From: Methanocellales archaeon
Lineage (GTDB): Archaea; Halobacteriota; UBA148; JAUWXC01
Direction of reading: 5' to 3'
Assembly (NCBI GenBank): GCA_030610945.1
Contig: JAUWQV010000006.1
Location: forward strand, 1 to 54,613
Length of the DNA stretch: 54,613 bases
Under the pieces are notes generated by a model that saw only the letters and a program-made list of their open reading frames with translations, had not been told where the DNA came from and did not search any database. A program made the position numbers and the translations under genes. This document shows, one piece after another, positions 15,993 through 25,131 of this stretch (position 1 is the stretch's first letter; each line of letters opens with the position of its first letter).

Positions 15993-17519
15993 ATGACTTT
16001 ATATCAAAGCAAACTCCCGCGTGGGCTACCTAAAAAAACAACCTCTATCTGCCCCAAGTGTAGAAAGGTCATAGGAGCAGACATCTTTGAGAGGGATGGT
16101 GCTGTCTGGATATCCAAGGAGTGCCCTGTTCACGGGCATTTTGAGGGCATTTACTGGTCAGACGTTGACATGTATCTCCGGGCTGAGAAGTACGCATACG
16201 ACGGCAGGGGCGTTCAGAATCCACGGGTTGCAGCTGCCTCTTCCTGCCCGGATGATTGTGGCCTCTGCAACATTCACCTGAGCTCGACGTGTTTGGCAAA
16301 CATCGACGTGACCAACAGGTGCAATCTATCCTGTGATTTTTGCTTCGCTAATGCTAACGTGCGAAGGTATGTGTATGAACCGTCGTTGGAGCAGATAAAG
16401 GAGATGCTGTCTGTCTTAAGGGATGAACGACCGGTGCCTACCATGGCGGTTCAGTTCTCTGGCGGAGAACCAACGCTCAGAGAAGACCTCCCTGCTCTAA
16501 TCAAAATGGCCAAGGAAATGGGCTTCTTGCAGGTGCAGATTGCAACTAATGGTATTCGACTCGGGAGAGAGCCGGAGTTGGCCCAGACATATAGAGATGC
16601 AGGGCTGAGCACGGTTTATCTGCACTTTGATGGTATATCTAAAAAGACGGAACCCTTGCTGGAGGTCAGAAAGAAGGCGATTGAAAATTGTAGAAAGGCA
16701 AAGCAAGGCGTAGTTCTCGTTCCAACCATTGTCAACGGCGTTAACGACCATGAAATAGGGGATACTATCCGTTTTGCGGCAGAGAACATCGATGTGATAC
16801 GGGGTGTTAATTTCCAGCCTATTGCATTCACGGGTGCAGCACCTGCCGAGGACATAAAACGGCAGAGGTTTACGATTCCCGACCTTGCGGATAGAATAGA
16901 AAAGCAAACGAACGGAACAATCAAGAAGACCGACCTCTATCCGGTTCCATGTGTCGTATCATTATCCAAACTGGTTGAGGCATATCGGAAAGAGCCACAG
17001 GTCGAGTTCAGCGCACACCCCCATTGTGGCGTGGCGACATACGCGTTTGTGAGTGACGGCAATATCATTCCCATCAATCGATTCGTGGACGTGGACCAAT
17101 TCTTTTCATCGGTTGACGAGACTGTAAGCCTCTTAAACTCTCCCAGCAGGCTCACCAGGGTTCGAGCTATGATGAAGGGATTGAAGGCGTTGAATAAGTG
17201 CATACATGAGGACAAACAACCCAAGAATGTGAACCTCAAGTCCATCCTCACGCAAGTGCTGAAGAAACAGGACTATCTATCCTTGAGCAAGTTTCACTGG
17301 AATGCGCTGTTCATAGGGTCAATGCACTTTCAGGATGCCTACAACTACGATATTGAGCGGGTGAAAAGATGTGTAATTCATTATGTAACGCCTGACCCAG
17401 AGCGAAGGATAATACCATTCTGTGCCTATAATTCAGGCCCAACCTTTAGAAACGAAATCGAACAGAAATACAGCATTCCTCTGGATGAATGGGAAAGGCA
17501 GCACGGCAAGGTGAAATGA
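15993..17519 (+). CDS. tes: Tetraether lipid synthase (radical SAM)
   Basis: Radical SAM enzyme joining the tails of archaeol-type lipids to give membrane-spanning tetraethers (GDGT). The 508-residue chain carries an N-terminal zinc knuckle CPKC, a second cysteine set [13 protein letters not shown], and the SAM cluster motif CNLSCDFC at residues 110-117. Further cysteines follow in the C-terminal half, including HPHCGVAT. This architecture and the wording around the cluster ([19 protein letters not shown]) match the Tes/MJ0619 family. The ATG at 15993 follows AGAAGGAAG; a GTG seven codons earlier is less likely. glyA starts two bases after its stop, so they are probably cotranscribed. Confidence 0.88.
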   Translation: MTLYQSKLPRGLPKKTTSICPKCRKVIGADIFERDGAVWISKECPVHGHFEGIYWSDVDMYLRAEKYAYDGRGVQNPRVAAASSCPDDCGLCNIHLSSTCLANIDVTNRCNLSCDFCFANANVRRYVYEPSLEQIKEMLSVLRDERPVPTMAVQFSGGEPTLREDLPALIKMAKEMGFLQVQIATNGIRLGREPELAQTYRDAGLSTVYLHFDGISKKTEPLLEVRKKAIENCRKAKQGVVLVPTIVNGVNDHEIGDTIRFAAENIDVIRGVNFQPIAFTGAAPAEDIKRQRFTIPDLADRIEKQTNGTIKKTDLYPVPCVVSLSKLVEAYRKEPQVEFSAHPHCGVATYAFVSDGNIIPINRFVDVDQFFSSVDETVSLLNSPSRLTRVRAMMKGLKALNKCIHEDKQPKNVNLKSILTQVLKKQDYLSLSKFHWNALFIGSMHFQDAYNYDIERVKRCVIHYVTPDPERRIIPFCAYNSGPTFRNEIEQKYSIPLDEWERQHGKVK

Positions 17520-17520
17520 C

Positions 17521-18750
17521 TTGAAGTTAAGCGAAATAGACTCCGAGGTGGCAAAAGCCATTGCAGCTGAAAAGACGCGCGAACAATCTGGATTGCAGTT
17601 GATCGCTTCCGAGAATTTTGCGAGCGAAGCCGTGCTGGAGGCGCAGGGTTCTGTCATGACGAATAAGTACGCCGAGGGGTATCCGTCGAAGAGATATTAT
17701 GGCGGCTGCGAATACATGGATGTAGTGGAGAGCTTGGCCATTGAAAGGGCAAAGAAACTTTTCGGTGCCGAGCATGCGAACGTTCAGCCTCATGCAGGGG
17801 CGCTGGCCAATATGGCTGTGTATTTTGCTATATTAGATGCGGGCGATACCATTATGGGCATGGAGCTTTCCCACGGTGGACATTTGACGCACGGCTGTCC
17901 CGTGAACTTCTCTGGGAAATTCTACAACGCCGTTTCGTATGGTGTAGATAGAGGGACGCAGAGAATCGACTATGATCAAGTAAGAAAGTTAGCGAAAGAA
18001 CACAAGCCCAAACTTATCATAGCGGGAGCCAGCGCGTATCCAAGGGAGATTGATTTTGCTGAATTCAGGAAAATTGCCGACGAAGTTGGCGCATACCTGA
18101 TGGTGGATATGGCTCATATCGCCGGGTTGATAGCTGCAGGGCTGCATCAAAACCCCGTGCCGCACTCGCATTTCGTCACGAGCACGACGCACAAAACCCT
18201 TCGCGGTGCAAGAGGGGGCTTTATCCTCTGCAAGGAGGAGTTCGCCAAGGCCATTGATAAAACCGTATTTCCAGGCATCCAGGGAGGTCCACTGATGCAT
18301 GCCATCGCCGCTAAAGCAGTGACGTTCAAGCAGGCGATGACATCCTCTTTTAAGGAATATCAAAAACAGGTTGTCAAGAACGCCAAGGTGCTGGCCGAGG
18401 CGCTGGTGGAGCGTGGATTCACTCTTGTATCAGGTGGAACTGACAACCACCTGCTATTGGTCGACCTAACCGATAAGGGAATTACAGGCAAGGAGGCAGA
18501 GGGGGCATTAGGCGAGGTAGGCATCGTCATCAACAAGAATACCATTCCTTTTGATCCTCTCAGCCCATTCGTCACCTCTGGCATACGAATAGGCACGCCT
18601 GCCGTTACCACAAGCGGGATGAAAGAGGGCGAGATGAGGCAAATAGCAGACATGGTCAGCGCAACCCTCCTCAACATCGATGATAATGCTACGAGGGACC
18701 GGATTAAAAAAGAGGTTGCAGAACTGTGCAACAAATTCCCACTGTACTGA
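17521..18750 (+). CDS. glyA: Serine hydroxymethyltransferase
   Basis: Interconverts serine and glycine, loading a one-carbon unit on a pterin. The 409-residue chain has the normal length; the PLP lysine lies in [13 protein letters not shown] (about residues 220-232), and ASENFAS and the N-terminal [16 protein letters not shown] are family signatures. The start is a TTG with AAGGTGA upstream, one base after the tes stop. folD and purN, which use tetrahydrofolate one-carbon units, follow closely. The carrier in this organism is therefore probably tetrahydrofolate rather than only methanopterin, though some archaeal GlyA enzymes prefer the latter. Confidence 0.96.
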   Translation: MKLSEIDSEVAKAIAAEKTREQSGLQLIASENFASEAVLEAQGSVMTNKYAEGYPSKRYYGGCEYMDVVESLAIERAKKLFGAEHANVQPHAGALANMAVYFAILDAGDTIMGMELSHGGHLTHGCPVNFSGKFYNAVSYGVDRGTQRIDYDQVRKLAKEHKPKLIIAGASAYPREIDFAEFRKIADEVGAYLMVDMAHIAGLIAAGLHQNPVPHSHFVTSTTHKTLRGARGGFILCKEEFAKAIDKTVFPGIQGGPLMHAIAAKAVTFKQAMTSSFKEYQKQVVKNAKVLAEALVERGFTLVSGGTDNHLLLVDLTDKGITGKEAEGALGEVGIVINKNTIPFDPLSPFVTSGIRIGTPAVTTSGMKEGEMRQIADMVSATLLNIDDNATRDRIKKEVAELCNKFPLY

Positions 18751-18760
18751 GGGATTTACC

Positions 18761-19603
18761 ATGATTATTGACGGTACTCAAATTGCTGCCGGTATTCAGA
18801 AAGAGTTAATTCATGACGTCAAACGATTAAAGGATGAGCATCATTTGACTCCAGGACTGACCACTATTTTAGTCGGTGATGATTCCGCCTCCCGGGTATA
18901 TGTGTCGATGAAGAAGAAGGCGTGTAAAAAAATTGGCATTTATTACGAGGAGCACACTTTTCCGGGAGATGCTAAAGAGGAAGAAATAGTTCGCCTTATT
19001 CAACGATTAAATCAGGACGAGAGAATTCATGGAATCCTGGTGCAACTACCCCTTCCATCTCACCTGGACGAGTCCTCGGTATTGTGCAGCATCACCCCTC
19101 AGAAAGACGTGGATGGATTTCATCCTGTTAACATGGGCAAGTTACTAACTGGCGACGAGGGTATGGCGCCATGCACTCCTTCAGGCATCATAACACTGTT
19201 GGAGAAGATGGGCATTGAAGTCGCAGGCAAGCGCGCCGTCGTTGTGGGACGGAGCAACATCGTTGGCAAGCCTGTAGCAGTAATGCTCCTGAACAGGGAT
19301 GCAACAGTCACGATTTGTCACTCAAATACGAAGGATTTAGGGCAATATACCAGACAGGCAGATATCCTGGTCGTCGCCATCGGGCGTGCAAAATTTATAA
19401 CCGAAGACATGGTGAGGGAGGGCGTAGCAGTCATCGATGTCGGGATCAATAGAGTCGGCGGCAAACTGTGCGGCGATGTCGACTTTGAGCGCGTGAAGAA
19501 AAAGGCATCCGCCATAACGCCCGTGCCGGGGGGAGTGGGCCCCATGACAGTTGCCATGCTCATGAAAAATACTGTAACTGCAGCCAAGAACACGCTGAAG
19601 TAG
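18761..19603 (+). CDS. folD: Methylene-THF dehydrogenase/methenyl-THF cyclohydrolase
   Basis: Oxidises methylene- to formyl-tetrahydrofolate in two steps with NADP. The 280-residue chain has the cyclohydrolase/dehydrogenase lysine region SRVYVSMKKKACKKIGI, the signature ILVQLPLPSHLD, the NADP loop VVVGRSNIVGKPVA and the C-terminal PVPGGVGPMTVAMLM. The ATG at 18761 is ten bases after the glyA stop with GAGGGA upstream; an open frame continues upstream into glyA but is not used. Most methanogens run these steps on methanopterin with other enzymes, so FolD marks a folate-based biosynthetic branch, probably of bacterial origin. Confidence 0.95.
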   Translation: MIIDGTQIAAGIQKELIHDVKRLKDEHHLTPGLTTILVGDDSASRVYVSMKKKACKKIGIYYEEHTFPGDAKEEEIVRLIQRLNQDERIHGILVQLPLPSHLDESSVLCSITPQKDVDGFHPVNMGKLLTGDEGMAPCTPSGIITLLEKMGIEVAGKRAVVVGRSNIVGKPVAVMLLNRDATVTICHSNTKDLGQYTRQADILVVAIGRAKFITEDMVREGVAVIDVGINRVGGKLCGDVDFERVKKKASAITPVPGGVGPMTVAMLMKNTVTAAKNTLK

Positions 19604-19613
19604 GTCGATTTTC

Positions 19614-20219
19614 TTGCGCAAGATAAACATAGCCATTTTAACATCAAATACGGCAGGGAATTTGCAGTCCATCATCGAGCACGTGGAGAAAGGCACGCTG
19701 AACGTTAACGTTTCCGTGATAATCAGCGATAATTGCAATTCACCGGGTCTAAAAATTGCCAGGGAGCATGACGTTGAGAGCATATGCATACCATATAAGG
19801 GCAATAGAGAGGGGCACGAGAAAGAAATTCTTTCATGTTTAAAGGAGCATGCCGTTGATTTAGTCGTACTTGACGGCTATATGCGAATATTCTCGCCATC
19901 TTTTGTGAGGACTTATAAGAATAGAATTATGAATGTCCATCCATCGTTGTTGCCATCCTTCTCTGGCAGGAATGCATGGGAGCAGGCGCTGGACCACGGC
20001 GTCAAGGTTTCCGGGTGCACGATTCACTTCGCGGACGAGGGCATCGACACAGGTCCAATAATCTTGCAGGCTCCTGTTCAAGTCATGGAAGATGACACTG
20101 TGGAGACGCTCAAGGAGCGGATTTTAGTTGAGGAGAAAAGGCTTTACCCTAAGGCAATCAGACTCTTTGCGGAAGGTCGACTAAAAGTAGAAGGGAGAAA
20201 AGTCAAAATCAAGCATTGA
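19614..20219 (+). CDS. purN: GAR formyltransferase, folate-dependent
   Basis: Transfers a formyl group from formyl-tetrahydrofolate to GAR in purine synthesis. The 201-residue chain shows the catalytic set of the family: N and H in MNVHPSLLPSF (about 103-113) and the aspartate in HFADEGIDTGPII (about 139-151). The N-terminus is slightly altered (TSNTAGNLQSI for the usual S-N-x-G-S-N-x-Q). The start is a TTG ten bases after the folD stop. Together with folD it supplies and uses the same cofactor. Confidence 0.93.
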   Translation: MRKINIAILTSNTAGNLQSIIEHVEKGTLNVNVSVIISDNCNSPGLKIAREHDVESICIPYKGNREGHEKEILSCLKEHAVDLVVLDGYMRIFSPSFVRTYKNRIMNVHPSLLPSFSGRNAWEQALDHGVKVSGCTIHFADEGIDTGPIILQAPVQVMEDDTVETLKERILVEEKRLYPKAIRLFAEGRLKVEGRKVKIKH

Positions 20220-20493
20220 GCATCTTCTTCTTGCGGAGTATGCCCAAGGTTATCACTACTCCTGAAAGCATGATCCATGTGACAATGTCCATGAGCAAAC
20301 CATGCCAGATTATATCTTTGGTGGCGCTAGGATAGACGACCTGCTTCAGCCATGCAAAGGGAACGCCCCAGTAAGATACGCCGATTAGGTTCAAAAATGG
20401 CGTTCGGCAAAACCCCGTGAAAGTTGCTATAATAACCCCGACCACGGTCGACCATACGACTATCTCACAAACAGCTGTTCTAGTTATCTTCAT
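20209..20493 (-). CDS. Two-span membrane protein
   Basis: A 94-residue protein with hydrophobic spans at about residues 10-30 and 66-88 and a short aromatic loop (VSYWGVPFAWLKQVVYPS) between them, ending in a basic tail RKKKMLNA. It converges on purN with an 11-base overlap of the 3' ends. No family is recognised; similar small hydrophobic proteins are common in methanogen-related genomes. Nothing in its context suggests a role. Confidence 0.55.
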   Translation of the reverse strand: MKITRTAVCEIVVWSTVVGVIIATFTGFCRTPFLNLIGVSYWGVPFAWLKQVVYPSATKDIIWHGLLMDIVTWIMLSGVVITLGILRKKKMLNA

Positions 20494-20626
20494 GGTGACT
20501 GTTCATCTTGGTATTTTTACACATTTAAAGATATTGTTGCCCTCAAAGTTCTGCGCGAGGAGTTGCAACATCGAAGCGGGCGAAATACCAAATTTTAAGA
20601 GATGTCACATAGTTATAAAATATGAC

Positions 20627-21868
20627 ATGAAAGCGCAAATTGAGAACGCCGTTCAGGGCACGATTACGAAGGAAATGAGGCATGTCGCGCTCGAAGAAGG
20701 CGTCGATGTGGAAATCATACGGCAACGTGTAGCCAATGGTCAAATTGTCATCATGGGCCATCGACATCCCGTTGGCATTGGCAGAGGGCTCAGGACGAAG
20801 ATCAACGCAAACATCGGCACATCCTCGGTGGCAGTTGATTCAGAGCTCGAGGCTCAAAAGGCGGCTATCGCCGTGAAATATGGTGCAGATACCATATCAG
20901 ATCTCTCGATGGGCGGTGATATTGTCCAGATAAGGCGAAGTATCTTACAGGCAGTTCCCGTGCCACTGACGACGGTGCCGATATATCAAACCGTTGCGGA
21001 GCACGGTTCAGTTTGTCCCATAACCCAGGAAGACATCATCGAAACCATTCGAAAACAGGTGAAGGAGGGGGTGAGCTCAGTGGTCATACATGCTGGTCTC
21101 ACGTTAGAGATGCTGTCAATGTTGAGAGAGGCGCAGCGCGTCATGGGAATGGTCTCCAAAGGAGGGTCGCTCACCTCGGCCTGGATGATCGAGCACGAGA
21201 GCGAGAATCCGTTCTTGGAGAACTTCGATGAGATACTTGAGATTTTGCGTGCCAGGGATACGGTGCTTTCATTGGGAAATGCGATGAGGAGCGGATGCAT
21301 ACATGATACGAAGGACAATCCACAACTCCTGGAGATTCGCAAAAATGCAGTTCTTGCAGAACAGGCAAACAAGGCAGGCGTCCAGGCAATCATTGAAGGC
21401 ATGGGTGGTCACGTCTGGGTCGGTGACATTGAAAAGTATGTCAGGTATCACAAGGATATCATCGACAACCGACCGCTTTTTGTTGCTGGGCCATTGCCCA
21501 TTGATGTCGCGGTGGGCTACGATCACATCGCTGCCTGCGTCGGTGCCAGTCTCGCAAGTGGAGCTGGCGCCGATTACCTCTGCGCTGTAACGCCATCCGA
21601 GCACCTTGCCTTGCCAAATCTCAATCAGGTTAAGGAGGGCGTGATCGCTTTTCGCATCGCCGCTCACATTGGTGACTCTATAAAATATGGTCCATCTGAT
21701 AAAGATCTCGAGCTGGCCAGGATGCGTCGCAGTCGTGATTGGGAAGGTCAGTTCGAACTCGCTCTCGATGGAGAACGGGCGCGAGAAATCCATCCTCAAA
21801 CTAAAGGATGCACGATGTGCGGAGAATACTGTGCTCTGGAGTTCATGGATCGGTACCTTGGAGGTTGA
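20627..21868 (+). CDS. thiC: ThiC-family phosphomethylpyrimidine synthase
   Basis: Radical SAM enzyme that converts AIR to the pyrimidine part of thiamine. The 413-residue chain is a ThiC barrel (INANIGTSS, ADTISDLSMGGDI, VTPSEHLALP) and ends with the cluster motif CTMCGEYC. The last two cysteines are separated by three residues, whereas classical ThiC has C-x2-C-x4-C. The same fold is used by benzimidazole-forming paralogues, so thiamine synthesis is likely but not certain. The ATG at 20627 starts the conserved part (MKAQIENAVQG); the upstream open frame lacks family sequence. The gene runs into the AICAR transformylase gene seven bases later. Confidence 0.88.
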   Translation: MKAQIENAVQGTITKEMRHVALEEGVDVEIIRQRVANGQIVIMGHRHPVGIGRGLRTKINANIGTSSVAVDSELEAQKAAIAVKYGADTISDLSMGGDIVQIRRSILQAVPVPLTTVPIYQTVAEHGSVCPITQEDIIETIRKQVKEGVSSVVIHAGLTLEMLSMLREAQRVMGMVSKGGSLTSAWMIEHESENPFLENFDEILEILRARDTVLSLGNAMRSGCIHDTKDNPQLLEIRKNAVLAEQANKAGVQAIIEGMGGHVWVGDIEKYVRYHKDIIDNRPLFVAGPLPIDVAVGYDHIAACVGASLASGAGADYLCAVTPSEHLALPNLNQVKEGVIAFRIAAHIGDSIKYGPSDKDLELARMRRSRDWEGQFELALDGERAREIHPQTKGCTMCGEYCALEFMDRYLGG

Positions 21869-21875
21869 TTTGTAA

Positions 21876-22817
21876 ATGTCGGAAAAACAACGTTTGAATT
21901 TGGACTTCGAAAAAGTTCAGGACCTGCGCTACGGTGAAAATCCACATCAAAAAGCTGCTCTGTATCGCGACCCCGTATTTAGTGGCGCATGTGTTGTCAA
22001 TGCTACCCAACTTCATGGAAAGGAGTTGTCGTTCAACAACATCGTTGATTTGGATGCTGCCCTCGAGTTTGTGAAAGAATTTGAAAAGCCCGTGGTCGCA
22101 ATCATCAAACATACCAATCCGTGTGGTGCTGCGTGCGGCGAAACAGTTTTAGAGGCATATCAAAAGGCACACGCATGCGACCCACTCTCTGCGTTTGGCG
22201 GCATCGTTGCGCTGAACCGGGAATGTGACGCCGAAACCGCAAAAGAAATCACGTCGACATTCAAGGAGGCGGTAATCGCTCCCTGTTATGAGGGGGCAGC
22301 CCTGGAAATTTTGAAACAGAAGAAGAATTTGAGGCTGTTGGAGACAGCCCCCCTCAGCAAAACATCTGAACTGGATATGAAAAAGATTGTGGGAGGATTA
22401 TTGGTTCAAGATAGGGACATAATGGACATTGGCGATTTGAAAACCGTGACCAAGAGGGCGCCAGATAAGGAAGAAACGGATGCCATGCTCTTCGCATGGA
22501 AAGTCGCCAAGCACGTGAAATCCAATGCAATCGTTCTTGCCAGGGATGAGCAAACGGTTGGTGTTGGCGCGGGGCAGATGAGTCGAGTGGACGCCGTAGA
22601 GATGGCTGTGAGAAAGGCAGGAGAACGGTCTAAAGGCGCCAATCTGGCTTCGGACGCCTTCTTTCCATTCAGGGATGCGATAGACGCAGCCGCTCAAGCA
22701 GGAATCACGGCCATCATCCAACCGGGTGGCTCTATCAGAGATGATGAAGTGGTCAGGGCGGCAGATGAACACAATATAGCGATGGTCTTTACTGGAGTAC
22801 GACACTTCAGGCATTAG
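21876..22817 (+). CDS. purV: Stand-alone AICAR transformylase (PurH C-terminal domain)
   Basis: Formylates AICAR with formyl-tetrahydrofolate, the next-to-last step to IMP. The 313-residue chain matches only the transformylase part of Pur[14 protein letters not shown] near the N-terminus, the catalytic K-H in [10 protein letters not shown] (about residues 77-86), [13 protein letters not shown], and the C-terminal [18 protein letters not shown]. The IMP cyclohydrolase domain of bacterial PurH is missing, so ring closure must be done by another enzyme such as PurO. Many archaea instead use the folate-independent PurP, so this gene supports a folate-based route. It lies between thiC and folP. 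Confidence 0.9.
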   Translation: MSEKQRLNLDFEKVQDLRYGENPHQKAALYRDPVFSGACVVNATQLHGKELSFNNIVDLDAALEFVKEFEKPVVAIIKHTNPCGAACGETVLEAYQKAHACDPLSAFGGIVALNRECDAETAKEITSTFKEAVIAPCYEGAALEILKQKKNLRLLETAPLSKTSELDMKKIVGGLLVQDRDIMDIGDLKTVTKRAPDKEETDAMLFAWKVAKHVKSNAIVLARDEQTVGVGAGQMSRVDAVEMAVRKAGERSKGANLASDAFFPFRDAIDAAAQAGITAIIQPGGSIRDDEVVRAADEHNIAMVFTGVRHFRH

Positions 22818-22825
22818 GTGATGTC

Positions 22826-24058
22826 ATGTTGCCCATTGATACCGAGATTGCTGGCGTAAAAATAGGCGACCTATATCCAGCCAGGCTTATGGGCGTCATT
22901 AATCTAAGCGAGGAATCGTTTTACAAGGGTTCGATTGTTCGCGCTGAGCATGTTGCGGAGGCGGCGGTTAAAATGGTCGAAGGGGGCGCTGATATGCTTG
23001 ACATCGGCGCGCGCTCCACCGCTCCGGGCGTGAACTCCATCTCGATAGAGGAGGAAGAGAAACGACTTTTGCCTGCCTTAAAAGATGTTTTGGGCGCAGT
23101 TGACGTGCCGGTTTCAGTTGATACGCAATACGCGGGCATTGCTGAAAAAGCGCTTAGGTTAGGTGCACACATCATCAATGACATCAGCGGGCTGAAAACG
23201 GACTCCAACATGGCGAGCATCGTATCTGATTTTGATGTGCCGGTTGTATTGATGGCATCCAAGAAAAAACCAGGCGACTGTCTCACTTTCCAGGACATTA
23301 AAACAGCGTTAAGTGAAAGCATTACCTTGGCTGAAAAGAGCGGAATAGACAAAATCATCATCGACCCTGGCATTGGCAGATGGGTTCCAGAAAAAACATA
23401 CGAGTTTAATCTGGCAATCGTAAGCGATTTTGAAAGATTCAGGGCACTTGGAAAACCGGTTTTAGCCGCCATATCGCGCAAGTCATTCATCGGTGATGTT
23501 CTTGGCATAGAAAATCCAGCAGACCGACTGGCTGGAACCCTTGCCTGCACAGCAATAGCCGTGTACAAAGGCGCGCACATCATACGAACGCATGATATAG
23601 AGGAAACCATGGGCATAATCAGAATGTCAGAATCCATTAAGGGCAAACCAATCACAGGGGAAAAGGAAAATTATCGGGCATCTGTGGTTGATTACGTGAA
23701 AAAGCCGAAAGATTCTATCGAACTGATGAAATCGCTCAATGTGACTGGAGCTGGTGCAGAGGTCATGAGGAACAAGACCGTCTCCAAACTGATACTTCTC
23801 CAAAACGTAGCTGCACCAGAGGCGTTAATCATCAAGCAGGAAATGCTGGCAAGAGGAGGGGATGCAGCCACGTCAAGAGAGGCGATACTGGGGGAGAAGA
23901 ATCCAGTGAACGTCCTCATCATCGGCACAGTGGCGCAGATTCAGAGTCTGATTCAAAAATTGAGAATGCAGGCGCTCAACCTACCTAAAATCAGCGATTT
24001 GCTGGAAGAGTTGCTTGAAAAAGAGGATGATGTAGGGTATCGTTATTCGCGAGGGTGA
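22826..24058 (+). CDS. folP: Dihydropteroate synthase with C-terminal accessory domain
   Basis: The first ~275 residues are a dihydropteroate synthase barrel: LMGVINLSEESFY, MLDIGARSTAPG, INDISG, IIIDPGIGRW and ISRKSFIGDVLG, with substrate-binding D, N, R and K residues in place. The last ~110 residues (EVMRNKTVSKLILLQ, then IIKQEMLARGGDAATSR and LIIGTVAQIQSLIQKLRMQA) form a separate alpha/beta module. As I recall, the same module precedes the barrel in some clostridial-type FolP proteins; here it follows it. The product would be dihydropteroate for tetrahydrofolate, fitting folD, purN and the AICAR transformylase nearby. The ATG lies eight bases after the preceding stop. Confidence 0.88.
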   Translation: MLPIDTEIAGVKIGDLYPARLMGVINLSEESFYKGSIVRAEHVAEAAVKMVEGGADMLDIGARSTAPGVNSISIEEEEKRLLPALKDVLGAVDVPVSVDTQYAGIAEKALRLGAHIINDISGLKTDSNMASIVSDFDVPVVLMASKKKPGDCLTFQDIKTALSESITLAEKSGIDKIIIDPGIGRWVPEKTYEFNLAIVSDFERFRALGKPVLAAISRKSFIGDVLGIENPADRLAGTLACTAIAVYKGAHIIRTHDIEETMGIIRMSESIKGKPITGEKENYRASVVDYVKKPKDSIELMKSLNVTGAGAEVMRNKTVSKLILLQNVAAPEALIIKQEMLARGGDAATSREAILGEKNPVNVLIIGTVAQIQSLIQKLRMQALNLPKISDLLEELLEKEDDVGYRYSRG

Positions 24059-24105
24059 TCTTATAGCGTCATGCTTGAAGTCAGCCCACAACTCTTAAGT
24101 AGTTT

Positions 24106-24161
24106 GTTGTAAAAATACAACATATGTTGTGAAAAAGCAACAAGTGTTACAAAAATGCAAC
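24106..24161 (+). promoter_or_regulatory. Three phased 16-bp inverted repeats (operator)
   Basis: GTTGTAAAAATACAAC (24106-24121), GTTGTGAAAAAGCAAC (24126-24141) and GTTACAAAAATGCAAC (24146-24161) recur at exactly 20-bp intervals. Each has GTT(G)...CAAC arms around an A-tract. The third contains the ATG (24155) of the MNT gene, so a bound protein would block both transcription and start-codon access. The natural ligand is the winged-helix domain of that gene's own product. Confidence 0.7.
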
Positions 24162-24751
24162 TAATAGAAAATTTACTGGGCAGCAAGACGAAGATTAAAG
24201 TATTGAGAAAGTTTGTCCAGAACAGAGACTGGACGTTTAATCTGACAGAGTTATCCAAAGATCTGGACATCAATAAGGGCAACTTGAGTAGGGTTTTAGG
24301 CGATTTCGAAAATGAGAAAATAGTGAGCGTTGTGAGAAAGGGTAGAATAAAACTATTCAAGCTGGATTTGAATGACAAATTTGTGAAGGATCTATTGATA
24401 CCCCTTTTTGAACTGGAGGAAAGAATTTTCCAAAGTGTAGAAGAAAGGTTAAAAACCATCGATGCCGAATCTACGGTTTTGTATGGATCTTTTGCTAGAA
24501 AAGAGGCCAGGCCACGTTCTGATATCGATGTAATGGTTTTGGTTAGGGATAAAAAAGATGTTGGGCGGATGGCGAAAAAGGTTGAAAAGCTCTCAGAGGA
24601 ATTTCTGGAAGAGAATTTAATTCTTTTTGTCGATGTGATGGCCGTTTCAGAATTTAAAAAGTTGTACGAGCGGGATGAACCCTTAATCAAAAAGATCGTC
24701 AAAGAGGGAAAAGTTTTGTCTGGAAAGGATACACTAGAGGTGATCAGGTGA
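24155..24751 (+). CDS. MNT-type nucleotidyltransferase antitoxin with winged-helix domain
   Basis: A 198-residue fusion. Residues 1-75 are a winged helix (FNLTELSKDLDINKGNLSRV as recognition region). Residues about 100-195 are a minimal nucleotidyltransferase with GSFARKEARPRSDIDVMVL at about 110, which contains the G-S and D-x-D metal motif. A lysine replaces the usual second glycine of G-S-x-x-x-G. MNT proteins neutralise HEPN toxins, in studied cases by adding AMP to them. The next gene overlaps by four bases (GTGA) and encodes the HEPN partner. The start codon lies inside the third repeat of an upstream operator, so self-repression through the winged helix is likely. No earlier in-frame start follows the stop at 24110. 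Confidence 0.85.
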   Translation: MQLIENLLGSKTKIKVLRKFVQNRDWTFNLTELSKDLDINKGNLSRVLGDFENEKIVSVVRKGRIKLFKLDLNDKFVKDLLIPLFELEERIFQSVEERLKTIDAESTVLYGSFARKEARPRSDIDVMVLVRDKKDVGRMAKKVEKLSEEFLEENLILFVDVMAVSEFKKLYERDEPLIKKIVKEGKVLSGKDTLEVIR

Positions 24752-25131
24752 GAATAGAATCAAAAGAAAATGCTTCACAAAGATTGAAGGATGCGTTGGA
24801 GTTCCTAAACTCCGCTATGGATAACTTGGACAAAAACAGATTTAAAGCGGCCCTGGTAGATGCCGCTGATGCTTCTATTGCTGCTAACGATGCGTTTACG
24901 ATTTTTATGATAGAGCAAAAAGCTAGTACAGATCATCGGGAGGCAATCGCAATGCACAAAAAAGCGGGACAGAAGGTAAGTGAAAATAGAGTTGCGATAT
25001 TAAAAAGGCTCATAGACGTCAGACATAAGAAGGGCTACAGATCTGTAAGTGTATCGAAATCGCTTGCCGCTCAATGTGTTGCGGATGCGACGAAATTCGT
25101 AAGATGGGTTCAAGAGAAAATGAGTTATTGA
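24748..25131 (+). CDS. HEPN-domain toxin partner
   Basis: A 127-residue, all-helical protein. The central pattern AALVDAADASIAANDAF is typical of HEPN four-helix bundles, and KRLIDVRHKKGYRS near residue 90 supplies an R-x5-H type motif for RNA cleavage. The start is GTG overlapping the stop of the MNT gene, so expression is coupled, antitoxin first. Together they form a HEPN/MNT toxin-antitoxin unit. The 200 bases after it hold no gene. Confidence 0.8.
   Translation: MRIESKENASQRLKDALEFLNSAMDNLDKNRFKAALVDAADASIAANDAFTIFMIEQKASTDHREAIAMHKKAGQKVSENRVAILKRLIDVRHKKGYRSVSVSKSLAAQCVADATKFVRWVQEKMSY

Noticed and set aside
20417-20626. N-terminal extension of ThiC by 70 residues
   Set aside because: The extra sequence lacks ThiC similarity and overlaps the divergent membrane-protein gene; conserved sequence begins at the ATG at 20627.
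24106-24161. CRISPR array before the HEPN-MNT genes
   Set aside because: The repeats are 16 bp with 4-bp gaps, far too short for spacers; they are operator-like.
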